This document shows positions 42,812 to 52,629 of a DNA stretch of 64,000 nt, one piece after another. Origin of the DNA: [Clostridium] aminophilum DSM 10710 (GTDB lineage: Bacteria; Bacillota; Clostridia; Lachnospirales; Lachnospiraceae); the NCBI RefSeq assembly GCF_000711825.1, contig NZ_JONJ01000014.1, positions 35,712-99,711 on the forward strand, written 5' to 3'. Below the pieces are notes generated by a model. It made no database searches, had not been told where the DNA came from, and saw nothing but the letters and a program-made list of their open reading frames with translations. How positions within the stretch are numbered: position 1 is the first letter of the stretch; every line of letters begins with the position of its first letter. Made by a program: the position numbers and the translations under genes.

Positions 42812-43728
42812 GGTTTTTCTACCCCCAGAAGTGTCATAATCAGTGCCATTCTCACGTAAACTCCGAACTGTACCTGCTTGAAGTAAGCGGCACGCGGATC
42901 ATCGTCAACTTCCACGGTGATCTCATTGACACGCGGAAGCGGGTGGAGAACATACATGTCATCTTTGGCCAGTTTCATTTTCTTCGCATCCAGAATATAG
43001 AAGCCTTTCATGCGGAGATAATCTTCTTCATTGAAAAAACGTTCTCTCTGTACTCGGGTCATATAGAGAACATCGAGTTCCGGGATGACATCGTCCAGGC
43101 TGACGACTTCTTTGTACTCGATGCCTTTCGGATCCAGAACATCTTCTTTAATATAATCCGGCACACGCAGTTCCGGTGGAGAGATCAGGACAAAACGGAC
43201 TCCCTCATAGCGGGAGAGCGCATTGATCAGAGAATGAACGGTACGGCCGAATTTTAAGTCGCCGCACAGGCCGACGGTCATATGATCCAGTCTTCCCTTT
43301 AAGGTACGGATGGTCATGAGATCGGTCAGTGTCTGGGTCGGATGCTGATGTCCGCCGTCTCCGGCATTGATTACCGGGATACCGGATTTTGATGCTGCGA
43401 CGATCGCCGCGCCTTCTTTCGGGTGACGGATCGCTGCAATATCAGCGAAACAGGAAATAACGCGGATGGTGTCCGATACGCTCTCGCCCTTTGAGGCGGA
43501 ACTGGACTGTGAAGAAGAAAAGCCGATGACGCTTCCGCCGAGGTTCAGCATTGCTGTCTCGAAACTGAGGCGTGTCCGTGTGCTCGGCTCGTAGAAGAGC
43601 GTTGCAATCTTCTTTCTGTCACAAACGTGAGCGTATTTGTCCGGGTCCGACATGATATCTGTGGCGAGATCCAGAAGCTGATTGGTCTCCTCTACAGAAA
43701 AATCCAGCGGATTAAGCATGTGTCTCAT
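42805..43728 (-). CDS. pyrB: Aspartate carbamoyltransferase catalytic chain
   Basis: 307 residues. The carbamoyl phosphate site is STRTR (49-53). Other landmarks are the [21 protein letters not shown] loop with the Ser/Lys of the active site, [28 protein letters not shown] with the catalytic His, and a C-terminal [10 protein letters not shown] and HPLPRVNEI aspartate-binding segment. It makes carbamoyl aspartate in pyrimidine synthesis. GGAGAA precedes the ATG by 6 bases. The short leader (about 30 bases) leaves no room for a PyrR attenuator, so control is probably at the promoter or allosteric through PyrI. Confidence 0.97.
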   Translation of the reverse strand: MRHMLNPLDFSVEETNQLLDLATDIMSDPDKYAHVCDRKKIATLFYEPSTRTRLSFETAMLNLGGSVIGFSSSQSSSASKGESVSDTIRVISCFADIAAIRHPKEGAAIVAASKSGIPVINAGDGGHQHPTQTLTDLMTIRTLKGRLDHMTVGLCGDLKFGRTVHSLINALSRYEGVRFVLISPPELRVPDYIKEDVLDPKGIEYKEVVSLDDVIPELDVLYMTRVQRERFFNEEDYLRMKGFYILDAKKMKLAKDDMYVLHPLPRVNEITVEVDDDPRAAYFKQVQFGVYVRMALIMTLLGVEKPC

Positions 43729-43767
43729 GTGATTCTCCTTTGGTGCCAGTCTTCAGTTGTCGGAATG

Positions 43768-43796
43768 ATTATATAGCAAATGATCGGGAAATTCCA
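43768..43796 (-). promoter_or_regulatory. pyrBI promoter
   Basis: On the minus strand, TGGAAT (-35) and TATAAT (-10) are 17 bp apart, and the start codon is about 40 bases downstream of the -10 box. On the plus side, 43800-43980 holds an extended -10 box (TGGTAAACT, about 43889) for the ABC operon. Confidence 0.6.
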
Positions 43797-43983
43797 CATG
43801 GGATTCCGATGAGATCTTCGGTCAAAAAACAGACATTATTGGGTGGTTTTTGTAAGGATTAAGTAATAAGGCGGAATATGGTTTTTGTGGTAAACTATCC
43901 TAAGGTTAACCAAAGACGACGGAGAGAAGAACGGATTTGCGGTCAATATTTCCAACGGTTCGGAAAGAGAGAGGAGCGGTCAT

Positions 43984-44670
43984 ATGGAAGAGAAACCGGT
44001 GATCCGGGTGAAAAATCTTTATAAGATCTATCACGTCGGTGAGACAGCGGTTCATGCACTCGACGGACTCAGCTTCGATATCCGGCGCGGCGAATTCTGC
44101 GCGATCGTCGGGCCTTCCGGATCAGGAAAGTCCACTCTTTTAAATATGCTGGCCGGGCTGGAACCGCCGTCCCGCGGAGAAATCGTGATTGCGGGAACAC
44201 ATATCGAGCACATGACGGAAAATGAGCTGGTTGCATTCCGCAGGGAACGGGTCGGGTTCATTTTCCAGTCCTACAATCTTCTTCCGACGATGAATGCGCA
44301 GGAAAATGTGGCATTTCCGCTTTCGTTCCGGCGCATGCGGCCGGAGGAGAGAATGCGGATTGCGGAAGAATATCTGAAGCTGGTCGGGCTCGGAAAGGTC
44401 ATGGACCATATGCCGGGACAGATGTCCGGCGGTCAGCAGCAGCGTGTCGGTATCGCCCGGGCTCTGGCGGTAAAGCCGGAGATCATATTTGCGGATGAAC
44501 CCACCGGAAATCTGGATTCTCACACGACGATGGATGTGCTGAAACTGATGCAGAACATCGTCCGGGAACAGAGGCAGACGCTGGTTATGGTTACGCATGA
44601 CAATCAGATTGCGTCATATGCGGACCGGCGTTTTCATATTGTGGACGGAAAGATCCACACGATCGACTGA
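43984..44670 (+). CDS. ABC transporter ATP-binding protein (MacB/LolD type)
   Basis: 228 residues. Walker A is GPSGSGKSTLLNML, the Q-loop is in FIFQSYNLLPTMNAQENVAFPL, the signature is MSGGQQQRVGIARAL, Walker B is EIIFADEPTGNLDS, and the switch His is in MVTHDNQIA. The QSYNLLPT and ADEPTGNLDS text places it in the MacB/LolD/FtsE group that powers FtsX-like permeases rather than import. It is the first gene of a three-gene operon with a secreted CARDB-like protein and an FtsX-family permease, and would work as a mechanotransmission or extrusion machine at the membrane. Confidence 0.95.
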   Translation: MEEKPVIRVKNLYKIYHVGETAVHALDGLSFDIRRGEFCAIVGPSGSGKSTLLNMLAGLEPPSRGEIVIAGTHIEHMTENELVAFRRERVGFIFQSYNLLPTMNAQENVAFPLSFRRMRPEERMRIAEEYLKLVGLGKVMDHMPGQMSGGQQQRVGIARALAVKPEIIFADEPTGNLDSHTTMDVLKLMQNIVREQRQTLVMVTHDNQIASYADRRFHIVDGKIHTID

Positions 44671-44796
44671 GGGAAAAGATGTTTTTTTATGGATCGCCTG
44701 ACGGTCGGACCGGATAAGAAATGGTTCCGGCAGGTTTTGAAAGCAGAAAGACGAACCGGCCGCCAAACGGAGATTGATGAATCGGGGAAAAGAAAT

Positions 44797-46770
44797 ATGA
44801 AAAAGAAATGGTGTAAGTATGTCGTTCGGACCGCACAGGTTCTGCTGGCCGCGGCGGTGATCAGTTTTGCGCCGGCAGCGGTACGGAATACCGAATCGGC
44901 AGATCATACGGCACCGGGGGCTCTCTTTGACGGAGAATTTCCGATGCGGGCCGAGGCGGCCATGCTGGATGTGACATCCTTTAATGACGGGAGAATCACG
45001 ACCAGCAAAGTTCCGCGGGCAAGAGCGGGACAGAAGATTAAGATCTCGATGGTTGTCCACGGCGATGAGTCGTACGACATCAAGAATCTGAAGGTGACGC
45101 TCTGCACACCGGATGAGTCCCAAAGCATCATGGAGGATCAGAATCTCATCCGGGAGAAAGACGATGAGGACGAGGAAGACACGTACTTCCGCTATGTGGA
45201 TTCCCAGTATCCGTTTGAGGCAGATTCCGATACATTTAAGGAGAAGACCATCGGAAACATCGGAAAGGGAAAGGCGAAGTCGGTCACATTGACCTACCGG
45301 CTGAGAAAAGATCTCTCGGAAGGATATTATCAGGCTTTTTTCCGTTTTGAGAGTGACGGGGACGCGCATGTGCCCAACTGGACAAGCGGCGTCAATATCT
45401 GGGTTTCCCCGGCATCGGATAAGGACAAGGATGATGAGGACAAGTCGACGCTGGATTATGATTTCCGGATCGGCGATGACCAGTTTACACCGTATGCGCT
45501 GCATTCGGAGGTCATGGATTTTGATGTCAATTTCACCAATATCGGACAGCGGAAGGCCCATGATGTTACCGTTGACATGCAGGTGGACGGGGATGTCACA
45601 AAATTCCCTTTCGATATCAATGAGGGAAATTATCAGCGGAAACTCGGCGATATGGAATCCGGGGCGAGAACATCCGCCCACTACAGTATGGCGGTTCGGG
45701 AAGATGTGACCGGCGGCTTCTATCCGATCCATTATCAGGTCCGCTGGCGGGAGGAAGAAAACGGCGAGTATTCCGAGCCGAAAGATCTGGTGTTCTACGT
45801 CCGTGTAAAGGGAAAGAAGGATGACAATGATCTTGATAAGGATGCAGGCGAGCAGGACCGCAGCAAGGCGCGAATTGTTGTGGATTCCTTCCGCACCGAG
45901 CCGGAAGAGGTCTATGCCGGTCAGCCGTTTGAACTTCATGTGACGATGAAAAATGCGTCCGGCAGCATCGGTGCATCGAATATCATGCTGAATTTCGTGT
46001 CGGAAGAGGTGGAATCCACGCCGATCTTCACATCGTCCAGCGGCGGGTCCAGCAAGGTGATCAACAGCCTCGGCCCAAACGGGTCTTCGGAGCTGGTGTT
46101 GCAGTACACACCGTCACCCATTGCGGCGCAGAAGTCGTATAAGATGACGATCAAGGAAGTCTACGACAGCCCGGAGTTTAAGAATGCCTCCGCGGAAGTC
46201 AGCATTGCCATCCCGGTCAAACAGGAACCGCGTTTTACAACCGGAACCATTGAAGTGATGCCGGACAATGTGACGGTGGGCAATGAATCCAATGTCATGT
46301 TCGGAATCAATAACACGGGAAAGGTGATTCTCTACAACGTGACGGCGCGCTTTGAAGGCGCTTCCATCGAGACCCGTGACGCCTATGTCGGCAATATCAA
46401 GCCCGGTGAGACCGGAAATGTGGATGCCATGCTGAAGGGCGTCGCTCCGACGGAGGATGACGGAAAGATCCGGATCATCATTTCTTACGAGGATGAAAAC
46501 GGCGAGATCACCGAGTCAGAGAAGGAACTGACGCTGATGGTCACCGAGCCGGTGCCGGAGATGGATTATACGGGGATGGAGCCGGAGATCGAGGAAGATA
46601 CCGGATCCGGACGGAATAAGATGATTGCGGCAGCTCTGATCGGTGCGGTCGCAGCGGCGGGGATCTTCTTCTGGCACAGAAAGCGGAAAAAGAAAGAAGC
46701 CGAGAGAAAGAGACGGGAAGAGGAAGCCATTGACGGCGGGGACGGTCAGGACAATACTTCCGGTCAGTAG
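44797..46770 (+). CDS. Secreted, C-terminally anchored CARDB/NEW3-like surface protein
   Basis: 657 residues. A signal peptide (KKKWCKYVVRTAQVLLAAAV) is followed by about four to five immunoglobulin-like domains: about 60-210, 230-350, 365-480 and 495-610. Repeated phrases such as FDVNFTNIGQRKAHDVTVDM, FELHVTMKNASGSIGASNIM and NVMFGINNTGKVILYNVTAR fit the COG1361/CARDB type. A C-terminal helix (about 618-636) and a highly charged tail (HRKRKKKEAERKRREEE) anchor it, facing the cytosol. The start is the ATG at 44797; upstream codons lack a signal peptide. It replaces the usual HlyD-like adaptor between ABC ATPase and permease genes and may present or sense a wall component. Confidence 0.85.
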   Translation: MKKKWCKYVVRTAQVLLAAAVISFAPAAVRNTESADHTAPGALFDGEFPMRAEAAMLDVTSFNDGRITTSKVPRARAGQKIKISMVVHGDESYDIKNLKVTLCTPDESQSIMEDQNLIREKDDEDEEDTYFRYVDSQYPFEADSDTFKEKTIGNIGKGKAKSVTLTYRLRKDLSEGYYQAFFRFESDGDAHVPNWTSGVNIWVSPASDKDKDDEDKSTLDYDFRIGDDQFTPYALHSEVMDFDVNFTNIGQRKAHDVTVDMQVDGDVTKFPFDINEGNYQRKLGDMESGARTSAHYSMAVREDVTGGFYPIHYQVRWREEENGEYSEPKDLVFYVRVKGKKDDNDLDKDAGEQDRSKARIVVDSFRTEPEEVYAGQPFELHVTMKNASGSIGASNIMLNFVSEEVESTPIFTSSSGGSSKVINSLGPNGSSELVLQYTPSPIAAQKSYKMTIKEVYDSPEFKNASAEVSIAIPVKQEPRFTTGTIEVMPDNVTVGNESNVMFGINNTGKVILYNVTARFEGASIETRDAYVGNIKPGETGNVDAMLKGVAPTEDDGKIRIIISYEDENGEITESEKELTLMVTEPVPEMDYTGMEPEIEEDTGSGRNKMIAAALIGAVAAAGIFFWHRKRKKKEAERKRREEEAIDGGDGQDNTSGQ

Positions 46771-46851
46771 AACGTGAATGGATCTCCTGCTAAATAAGGC
46801 GGTCTGATTATTCCGCAAAGAGAAAAAGCAGCAGACAGTAGAAACCGCAGC

Positions 46852-46930
46852 GAACACAGAACAGACACAGAAACAGCAGGTACAGCAGGCATAGACACAG
46901 AAGCAGGCACAGGTACAGAAACAGGTACAG
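46852..46930. repeat. Imperfect 6-bp-period ACAGAA/CAGGTA repeat
   Basis: The purine-rich spacer between the surface-protein and permease genes is made of drifting ACAGRM and CAGGYA units, ending just before the permease ribosome binding site. It is non-coding in the operon frames. It is likely to vary in length between strains. Confidence 0.6.
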
Positions 46931-46978
46931 CGGCAGAGATAACCGCCGGTGAAGGAGAAGAAAGGAGGCTGCAGAGAA

Positions 46979-48352
46979 ATGAGTTTTCGGGATCTTTTGA
47001 AAATCAGTCTCGGCAGCCTCAGCAGACGGCGCCTGAGGACATTTCTCACGGTGCTCGGCGTCTTTATCGGCGTGACGTCCATTGTGGTCATGCTGAGCCT
47101 TGGAATCGGACTGAAGCAGTTTTTTATGTCCTCTGTCGAACAGCTCGGAAGTCTGACGCAGATTACCGTCTATAATTACGGGGACGCGACGCAGGACAAG
47201 AATGCGGAGTCAAAGTTTCTGACGGACGAGAAGGTGGACAGTTTTCGTTCTATTCCGCATGTTCAGGATGCCTATCCGGTTCTTGAGACCAGCGTTCTGA
47301 TGAAACAGGGACCGTATGAGGCAAATGTCACCCTGACCGGAATTCCGATCCGGGCCATGCAATCCATCCAACTTCGGGAGGGAACGTATCCGAAGGAGTC
47401 GGATAACGGTGTGAAGCTTCTGGTCGGCAATATGGTCGGAACCAGTTTCTTTGATCCGAAAGCGTCGAACCGGTATGACTTTGATATGGACGGTATGGAA
47501 CAGAAGGTTGATTTTCATCTGCCGATGTTTACCATATTCGATACAGACTCTTATTATGCGGCGAAGAATCCGGCATCCGGAGACGACGGGACCAAACCGA
47601 CCGCACCGAAAAAATACATTCTGGACACGGTTGGTTACATTGAAGGCAAAGAGGGTTCCTGGAACCGATACAGTTACAGCGTGATCACGGATCTGGATCA
47701 GCTGAAAGCGCAGCTTCGGAAAATATACCGAAAACGGGCGATTCCGGGGCAGCCGACGAACAAAAAGGGAAAGCCTTACCGCTACTTTATTTACAATGAG
47801 GCGAGAGTCGACGTCGATGATATGGAGGAAGTTGAGATCGTCCAGAAGACGCTGCAGGATATGGGATATCAGGCGACAAGCCAGATGGAATATCTGAAGC
47901 AGACACAACAGACTTCAAACATGATTCAGGCAGTTCTCGGCGGAATCGGAGCGGTATCGCTTCTCGTTGCCGCCATCGGCATAGCCAATACGATGATGAT
48001 GTCGATCTATGAGAGAACCAGAGAGATCGGCATCATGAAAGTTCTCGGATGCGATATGCGCGACATCCGCAGCATGTTTCTGATCGAGGCAGGTCTCATC
48101 GGCCTGTTGGGCGGAGTATTCGGTCTGGTATTCAGCTATGGGATTTCCGTGGTGATCAACCGACTTCTGGGCGGTGCGATCGCCGGGAGTGAGTTTGGAG
48201 GAGATACGGCGTCCGTTGCCATATCGGTCATCCCGATCTGGCTTGCGGCAGCAGCCCTCCTGTTTGCTGTTCTTGTCGGAATGGCAGCGGGCTTCTTCCC
48301 GGCTCAGCGGGCAATGAAGCTCAGTCCGCTCAGCGCTATCCGCAATGACTAA
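46979..48352 (+). CDS. FtsX-family ABC transporter permease (MacB-like)
   Basis: 457 residues. An N-terminal helix follows LKISLGSLSRRRLRTFLTVLGVFIGVTSIV. A large extracytoplasmic MacB periplasmic-core-like domain spans about 50-320. Three C-terminal helices (about 328-350, 378-400 and 420-445) lie in the FtsX domain, with the hallmark ANTMMMSIYERTREIGIMKVLGCDMRDIRSMFLIEAG. ERTREIG contacts the ATPase. The start is the ATG at 46979, with AAAGGAGG 10 bases upstream; a GTG at 46949 is less suitable. It completes the ABC operon and is followed by a strong terminator. Confidence 0.93.
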   Translation: MSFRDLLKISLGSLSRRRLRTFLTVLGVFIGVTSIVVMLSLGIGLKQFFMSSVEQLGSLTQITVYNYGDATQDKNAESKFLTDEKVDSFRSIPHVQDAYPVLETSVLMKQGPYEANVTLTGIPIRAMQSIQLREGTYPKESDNGVKLLVGNMVGTSFFDPKASNRYDFDMDGMEQKVDFHLPMFTIFDTDSYYAAKNPASGDDGTKPTAPKKYILDTVGYIEGKEGSWNRYSYSVITDLDQLKAQLRKIYRKRAIPGQPTNKKGKPYRYFIYNEARVDVDDMEEVEIVQKTLQDMGYQATSQMEYLKQTQQTSNMIQAVLGGIGAVSLLVAAIGIANTMMMSIYERTREIGIMKVLGCDMRDIRSMFLIEAGLIGLLGGVFGLVFSYGISVVINRLLGGAIAGSEFGGDTASVAISVIPIWLAAAALLFAVLVGMAAGFFPAQRAMKLSPLSAIRND

Positions 48353-48377
48353 CGGAATAAATAAAATCAAATGATGG

Positions 48378-48420
48378 ATCTCCGGATCCGGCTGTCAGAG
48401 GCCGGATCCGGAGATTTTTT
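48378..48420 (+). terminator. Terminator of the ABC operon
   Basis: A perfect 15-bp stem (48378-48392 with 48401-48415) is followed by six T residues. Confidence 0.92.
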
Positions 48421-48429
48421 GTGGTATAA

Positions 48430-48490
48430 GAAAGTGCTTCACACTTTCCCATACCGCATAAGCTCTCCGCGAGGATGTGCACGTCCCGCG
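48430..48490. repeat. Dispersed intergenic repeat, copy C (partial)
   Basis: A GAAAGTG/CACTTTC hairpin head (48430-48448) with sequence unlike copies A and B is followed by the shared CTCCGCGAGGATGTGCACG core (48465-48483). The head varies while the structure is kept. Confidence 0.65.
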
Positions 48491-48613
48491 AAAAAAAAAG
48501 TATCATCTGCGCTTGCGATCATAAAAATGGGTGTAGAATCAGAATGTGAGGCTCCATGAAAGCGGGTTATAGCCGACATAAAAATGATGTATAATAATAC
48601 ATAAAACACCAAA

Positions 48614-48776
48614 ATATGCAATGTTTTGTGAATATTACATCGCGGCCGGATTCTCGTCATAATGTCTATATATGCATCAAAAATGGATAATAACACCTAA
48701 TAAGTGCATAAAGATGTAATAATATGCAATAAATATGCAAAATGTGGTTGCATAATATTCAATGAGGCGATATAAT
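48614..48776 (+). promoter_or_regulatory. argG promoter with ArgR-like operator cluster
   Basis: The promoter is TTGCAT (48748-48753), 17 bp, TATAAT (48771-48776). ATATGCA-type half sites occur at 48614, 48669, 48722 and 48733, plus GTGCATA at 48704 and TTGCATAATATTCA at 48748 over the -35 box. TGCAATAAATATGCA (48725-48739) is a near palindrome resembling ARG boxes. Binding here would block RNA polymerase when arginine is plentiful. Confidence 0.65.
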
Positions 48777-48813
48777 CGGTTCAACTTCAGGAGAAATCAC
48801 CCGGAGGAATTGT

Positions 48814-48840
48814 ATGGCGGGACCCGATAACTCCAGGTAA
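48814..48840 (+). CDS. Eight-codon leader ORF upstream of argG
   Basis: Preceded by CGGAGGA at an ideal distance, it reads MAGPDNSR followed by TAA. The last sense codon is AGG (arginine). It lies in the argG leader between the predicted start of transcription (about 48783) and the argG ribosome binding site. It is too short for any family. It may be an arginine-sensing leader peptide or only a chance ORF. Confidence 0.45.
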   Translation: MAGPDNSR

Positions 48841-48895
48841 GAATGGAGCGGGGCGCACACCGGAACTCAATATCATGACAGGGAGGATACAGACT

Positions 48896-50149
48896 ATGGC
48901 AGAGAAAAAGTATAACAAAATCGTGCTTGCATATTCCGGAGGACTTGACACATCGGTTCTTATTCCGTGGCTGAAAGAGCATTACGGTGCTGAGATCATT
49001 GCGGTATCGGCGGATGTCGGTCAGGGAGCGGAGCTGGACGGACTGGAAGAAAAGGCAAAGAAAACCGGCGCTTCCAAGCTTTATATCCTCGATCTGAAGA
49101 AAGAGTTTGCGGAAGAGTACATTGTTCCGACCATTAAGGCCGGCGGCGAATACGAGAAATACCTTCTCGGAACATCCTTCGCCCGTCCGATCATCGCAAA
49201 GAGAATTGTCGAGATCGCAAAGAAAGAGGGTGCGGACGCCATTGCCCACGGATGTACCGGAAAGGGCAACGATCAGGTTCGATTTGAACTTGCGATCAAG
49301 CACTTTGCTCCGGCCATGGATGTCATTGCACCGTGGCGTTTCTGGGAGCTGGATTCCCGTGAGAAGGAGATCGAATATGCGGAAGCACACAACATTCCGC
49401 TGAAGATCAGCAAGGAGACCAACTATTCCAAGGACAAGAATCTTTGGCATCTGAGCCATGAAGGTCTGGATCTGGAAGACCCGGCGAACGAGGCTCCGAT
49501 CAATAAAGAGGGATTCCTGGAACTCGGCGTTTCTCCGGAAAATGCCCCGGACAAGGCTACCTACGTGGAGATCCATTTTGAGAAGGGTGTGCCGACTGCG
49601 GCGGACGGCAAGGAGATGGATGCGCTCAGCCTGATCGAGTATCTGAACGGTATCGGCGGAGCAAACGGAATCGGCATTCTGGATATCGTCGAGAACCGTC
49701 TGGTCGGAATGAAGAGCCGCGGCGTATATGAGACTCCGGGCGGAACCATTCTCTATGCGGCACACAGCAAACTGGAAGAGATCACACTGGACAAGGAAAC
49801 CTCCCACTTCAAGGCGATTGCGGCACAGAAGTTCGGCGAGCTTGTCTACAACGGTCAGTGGTACACACCGCTTCGCAAGGCGCTGAGCGCTTTCGTGGAT
49901 TCCACACAGGAGACCGTTACCGGCGACGTGAAGCTGAAACTGTACAAGGGCAACATTATCCCGGCTTCCGTGACCAGTCCGTACAGTCTGTATTCCTCCG
50001 GAATGGCAACCTTTGATGAGGACGACTGCTACAATCAGGCAGATTCGGCAGGATTCATCAATCTTTACGGCCTTCCGCTTAAGGTTCGCGCACTGAATGA
50101 CGCAGAACTTGCGGCAAAGACCGGAAAGCATTTCCCGGACGTGGAATAA
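48896..50149 (+). CDS. argG: Argininosuccinate synthase
   Basis: 417 residues. The N-type ATP pyrophosphatase loop [15 protein letters not shown] (13-27) and [17 protein letters not shown] precede [19 protein letters not shown], the aspartate/citrulline site, and [10 protein letters not shown]. The C-terminal part has [17 protein letters not shown] text ([14 protein letters not shown]). It joins citrulline and aspartate using ATP. AGGGAGG precedes the ATG. It heads the argGHCBDF operon, with 27 bases to argH. Confidence 0.97.
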   Translation: MAEKKYNKIVLAYSGGLDTSVLIPWLKEHYGAEIIAVSADVGQGAELDGLEEKAKKTGASKLYILDLKKEFAEEYIVPTIKAGGEYEKYLLGTSFARPIIAKRIVEIAKKEGADAIAHGCTGKGNDQVRFELAIKHFAPAMDVIAPWRFWELDSREKEIEYAEAHNIPLKISKETNYSKDKNLWHLSHEGLDLEDPANEAPINKEGFLELGVSPENAPDKATYVEIHFEKGVPTAADGKEMDALSLIEYLNGIGGANGIGILDIVENRLVGMKSRGVYETPGGTILYAAHSKLEEITLDKETSHFKAIAAQKFGELVYNGQWYTPLRKALSAFVDSTQETVTGDVKLKLYKGNIIPASVTSPYSLYSSGMATFDEDDCYNQADSAGFINLYGLPLKVRALNDAELAAKTGKHFPDVE

Positions 50150-50176
50150 TTTTAGGGCAGGAAGTGAGGACATCAG

Positions 50177-51571
50177 ATGGCAAAAATGTGGGCTGGACGG
50201 TTCAGCAAGACAACCGATAAGACTGTGGATGATTTCAATTCATCCCTTCCGTTTGACAACCGTCTTTATCGGGAGGATATCACCGGTTCGACGGCACATG
50301 CGAAGATGCTCGGAAAGCAGGGAATCATCCCGCAGGACGAGGCGGACCGCATCGTGAAGGAACTCGGTGTGATTCTGAAAGAGATCGAAGAGGGAAAGAT
50401 TGCATTTTCCGATGATGCGGAAGATATTCATATGTTTGTGGAACAGATTCTGACCGAGCGGATCGGCGACGCGGGAAAGCGTCTTCACACCTCGAGATCC
50501 AGAAATGATCAGGTCGCACTGGACATGAGACTGTACGTCAAAAAAGAGATCCGGAACATTCACGCCCTGATCCTCGACATGATGCAGGCATTGAACGATT
50601 CCGCCGGAAAGCACACGGAGACGGTGATGCCGGGATACACGCACCTTCAGAGGGCGCAGCCGGTCACTTTCGGCCATTATATGATGGCTTACGCGAATAT
50701 GCTGAAAAGGGATGTGAAGCGACTGGAGAACACCTATGAGCTGATGGATGAAATGCCTCTCGGCTCGGGTGCTCTGGCCGGCACGACCTATCCGATCGAC
50801 CGTGATTATGTCCGGGAGCAGCTCGGATTTGCCGCTGTGACCGATAATTCTCTGGACGGTGTTTCGGACCGCGATTACTGCATCGAGCTCTGCTCGGACC
50901 TGTCGATTCTGATGATGCACCTTTCCCGCCTGTCCGAGGAGATCATCCTCTGGTGTTCCTGGGAATTCAAGTTTATCGAACTGGATGACGCATTTTCCAC
51001 CGGAAGCTCCATCATGCCGCAGAAAAAGAACCCGGATGTGTGCGAGCTGATCCGCGGCAAGACCGGAAGAGTGTACGGCGCGCTGATGACGTGCCTGACC
51101 TTCCTGAAGGGTCTTCCGCTTGCCTACAATAAAGATATGCAGGAAGACAAGGAAGCGGTGTTCGATGCCATTGACACGGTGAAAATGTGTCTGAAGGTTC
51201 TGAAACCGATGTTCGAGACCATGACCGTTCTTCCGGAGAATATGAAGAAAGCCGCCAGCCGCGGATTCATCAATGCGACGGACTGTGCGGACTATCTCAC
51301 CAAAAAAGGCGTTCCGTTCCGCGATGCATACCATATCACCGGACAGCTTGTCGGCGAGTGTGTAAAGAAGGAAAAGGGACTGGGCGACCTGACACTCGAA
51401 GAATTCCGTCAGCACTCCGAGCTGTTCGAGGAGGATGTCTACCACGCCATTGATCTTTCCACCTGTGTGAAGGGGAGAAAGTCATTCGGCGGACCGGCAC
51501 CGGAGGAAGTTGAGCGGCAGATCGGCGTGATCGGATCATTTATCGAGGCGCACCGGGCGTTTGAATCTTAA
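50177..51571 (+). CDS. argH: Argininosuccinate lyase
   Basis: 464 residues of the fumarase/aspartase superfamily. It starts MWAGRFSKTTDKTVDDFNSS and has TSRSRNDQVALDMRL and MPGYTHLQRAQPVTFGHYM (catalytic His). The superfamily signature is GSSIMPQKKNPDVCELIRG, with the catalytic Ser in the flexible loop. It releases fumarate and arginine as the final step. AGGAAGTGAGG precedes the ATG. The gene lies 33 bases before argC. Confidence 0.97.
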   Translation: MAKMWAGRFSKTTDKTVDDFNSSLPFDNRLYREDITGSTAHAKMLGKQGIIPQDEADRIVKELGVILKEIEEGKIAFSDDAEDIHMFVEQILTERIGDAGKRLHTSRSRNDQVALDMRLYVKKEIRNIHALILDMMQALNDSAGKHTETVMPGYTHLQRAQPVTFGHYMMAYANMLKRDVKRLENTYELMDEMPLGSGALAGTTYPIDRDYVREQLGFAAVTDNSLDGVSDRDYCIELCSDLSILMMHLSRLSEEIILWCSWEFKFIELDDAFSTGSSIMPQKKNPDVCELIRGKTGRVYGALMTCLTFLKGLPLAYNKDMQEDKEAVFDAIDTVKMCLKVLKPMFETMTVLPENMKKAASRGFINATDCADYLTKKGVPFRDAYHITGQLVGECVKKEKGLGDLTLEEFRQHSELFEEDVYHAIDLSTCVKGRKSFGGPAPEEVERQIGVIGSFIEAHRAFES

Positions 51572-51604
51572 CCGAAGAATAAAGCAGAAGAAAGGCGGTA
51601 TCCT

Positions 51605-52543
51605 ATGGCAAAACCTCTTGTATACATCGATGGACAATCCGGAACAACGGGACTTCAGATAGCGGACAGACTGGGCAGCAGAACTGATATTGAGCTTTTG
51701 AAGATTTCGGATGAGAAGCACCGGGATGTGGAAGAGAGAAAGAGAATCATGAATGAGGCGGATATCGTTTTCTTCTGCCTTCCGGATGATGCGGCGAAGG
51801 AGGCCGCGGAACTCGTGGTGAATCCGAAGACACGCATCATCGATGCGGCGACCGTTCACCGTGTTGCCCCCGGCTGGGACTACGGTATTCCGGAACTCTC
51901 CCCTGAGAAAAGAGCGGCGATTGCGGCATCGAAGCGGGTGGCGAATCCGGGATGTCACGCCTCCGGTTTTGTGATTCCGGTCTATGCATTGGTGGAAACG
52001 GGTGTGATCCCGAAAGACCTTCCGCTGACCGCATTTTCCCTGACCGGATACTCCGGCGGCGGAAAGAAGATGATAGCGGAGTATGAGGACGAAGGCCGTC
52101 CGGCAGAGCTGTCAAGCCCGAGAATTTACGGACTGACACTCAAACACAAGCACATTCCGGAAATGCAGAAGATCTGCGGACTGACCCATGCGCCGGTATT
52201 CCTTCCGGTAGTGGATGATTACTACAAAGGAATGGCGGTCACAATCATGTTCCACAACAGTCAGCTGAACGGCGTAACGAGCGCGCAGGATGTTCAGAAG
52301 AAACTGGCGGAGTGGTATGCGGATGCAGCGATGGTGCAGGTGCACGAGTTTGGATATGACGGCATGATCGCGGCCAACACTCTTGCCGGAAGTGACAAAA
52401 TGCAGCTGATCGTGAACGGCCACGAGGATCAGACCATTGTGACCGCACTGTTTGACAATCTTGGAAAGGGAGCCAGCGGTTCCGCTGTTCAGAACATGAA
52501 TATCATGCTCGGCTTCAACGAGACAGCCGGACTGAACGTGTGA
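51605..52543 (+). CDS. argC: N-acetyl-gamma-glutamyl-phosphate reductase, type 2
   Basis: 312 residues, the shorter type 2 enzyme. It has an N-terminal NADP loop IDGQSGTTGLQIADRL, FFCLPDDAAKEAAELV, then ANPGCHASGFVIP with active-site Cys117 and SLTGYSGGGKKMIAEYE. The conserved His is within KHKHIPEMQ. It reduces N-acetylglutamyl phosphate to the semialdehyde. Type 1 enzymes are about 345 residues, so this is a genuine subfamily rather than a truncation. AAAGGCGG precedes the ATG. Confidence 0.95.
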   Translation: MAKPLVYIDGQSGTTGLQIADRLGSRTDIELLKISDEKHRDVEERKRIMNEADIVFFCLPDDAAKEAAELVVNPKTRIIDAATVHRVAPGWDYGIPELSPEKRAAIAASKRVANPGCHASGFVIPVYALVETGVIPKDLPLTAFSLTGYSGGGKKMIAEYEDEGRPAELSSPRIYGLTLKHKHIPEMQKICGLTHAPVFLPVVDDYYKGMAVTIMFHNSQLNGVTSAQDVQKKLAEWYADAAMVQVHEFGYDGMIAANTLAGSDKMQLIVNGHEDQTIVTALFDNLGKGASGSAVQNMNIMLGFNETAGLNV

Positions 52544-52629
52544 TGGTGCCGGAAATCACGTAACGGCATTCACGTGAAGGTATTCACAGAGAAAATGACA
52601 GGAACCGAAATGAGACAGGAGGAAAAGAA

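Noticed and set aside
46852..46930. Possible CRISPR-like or peptide-coding repeat in the ABC operon spacer
   Set aside because: The units are only about 6 bp, drift continuously and have no spacers. It is a simple-sequence tract.
48797..50173. A 458-codon minus-strand open frame opposite argG, and similar ones opposite rpoD and argH
   Set aside because: The sense genes are certain. The antisense products have no recognisable motifs and follow codon-position composition only.
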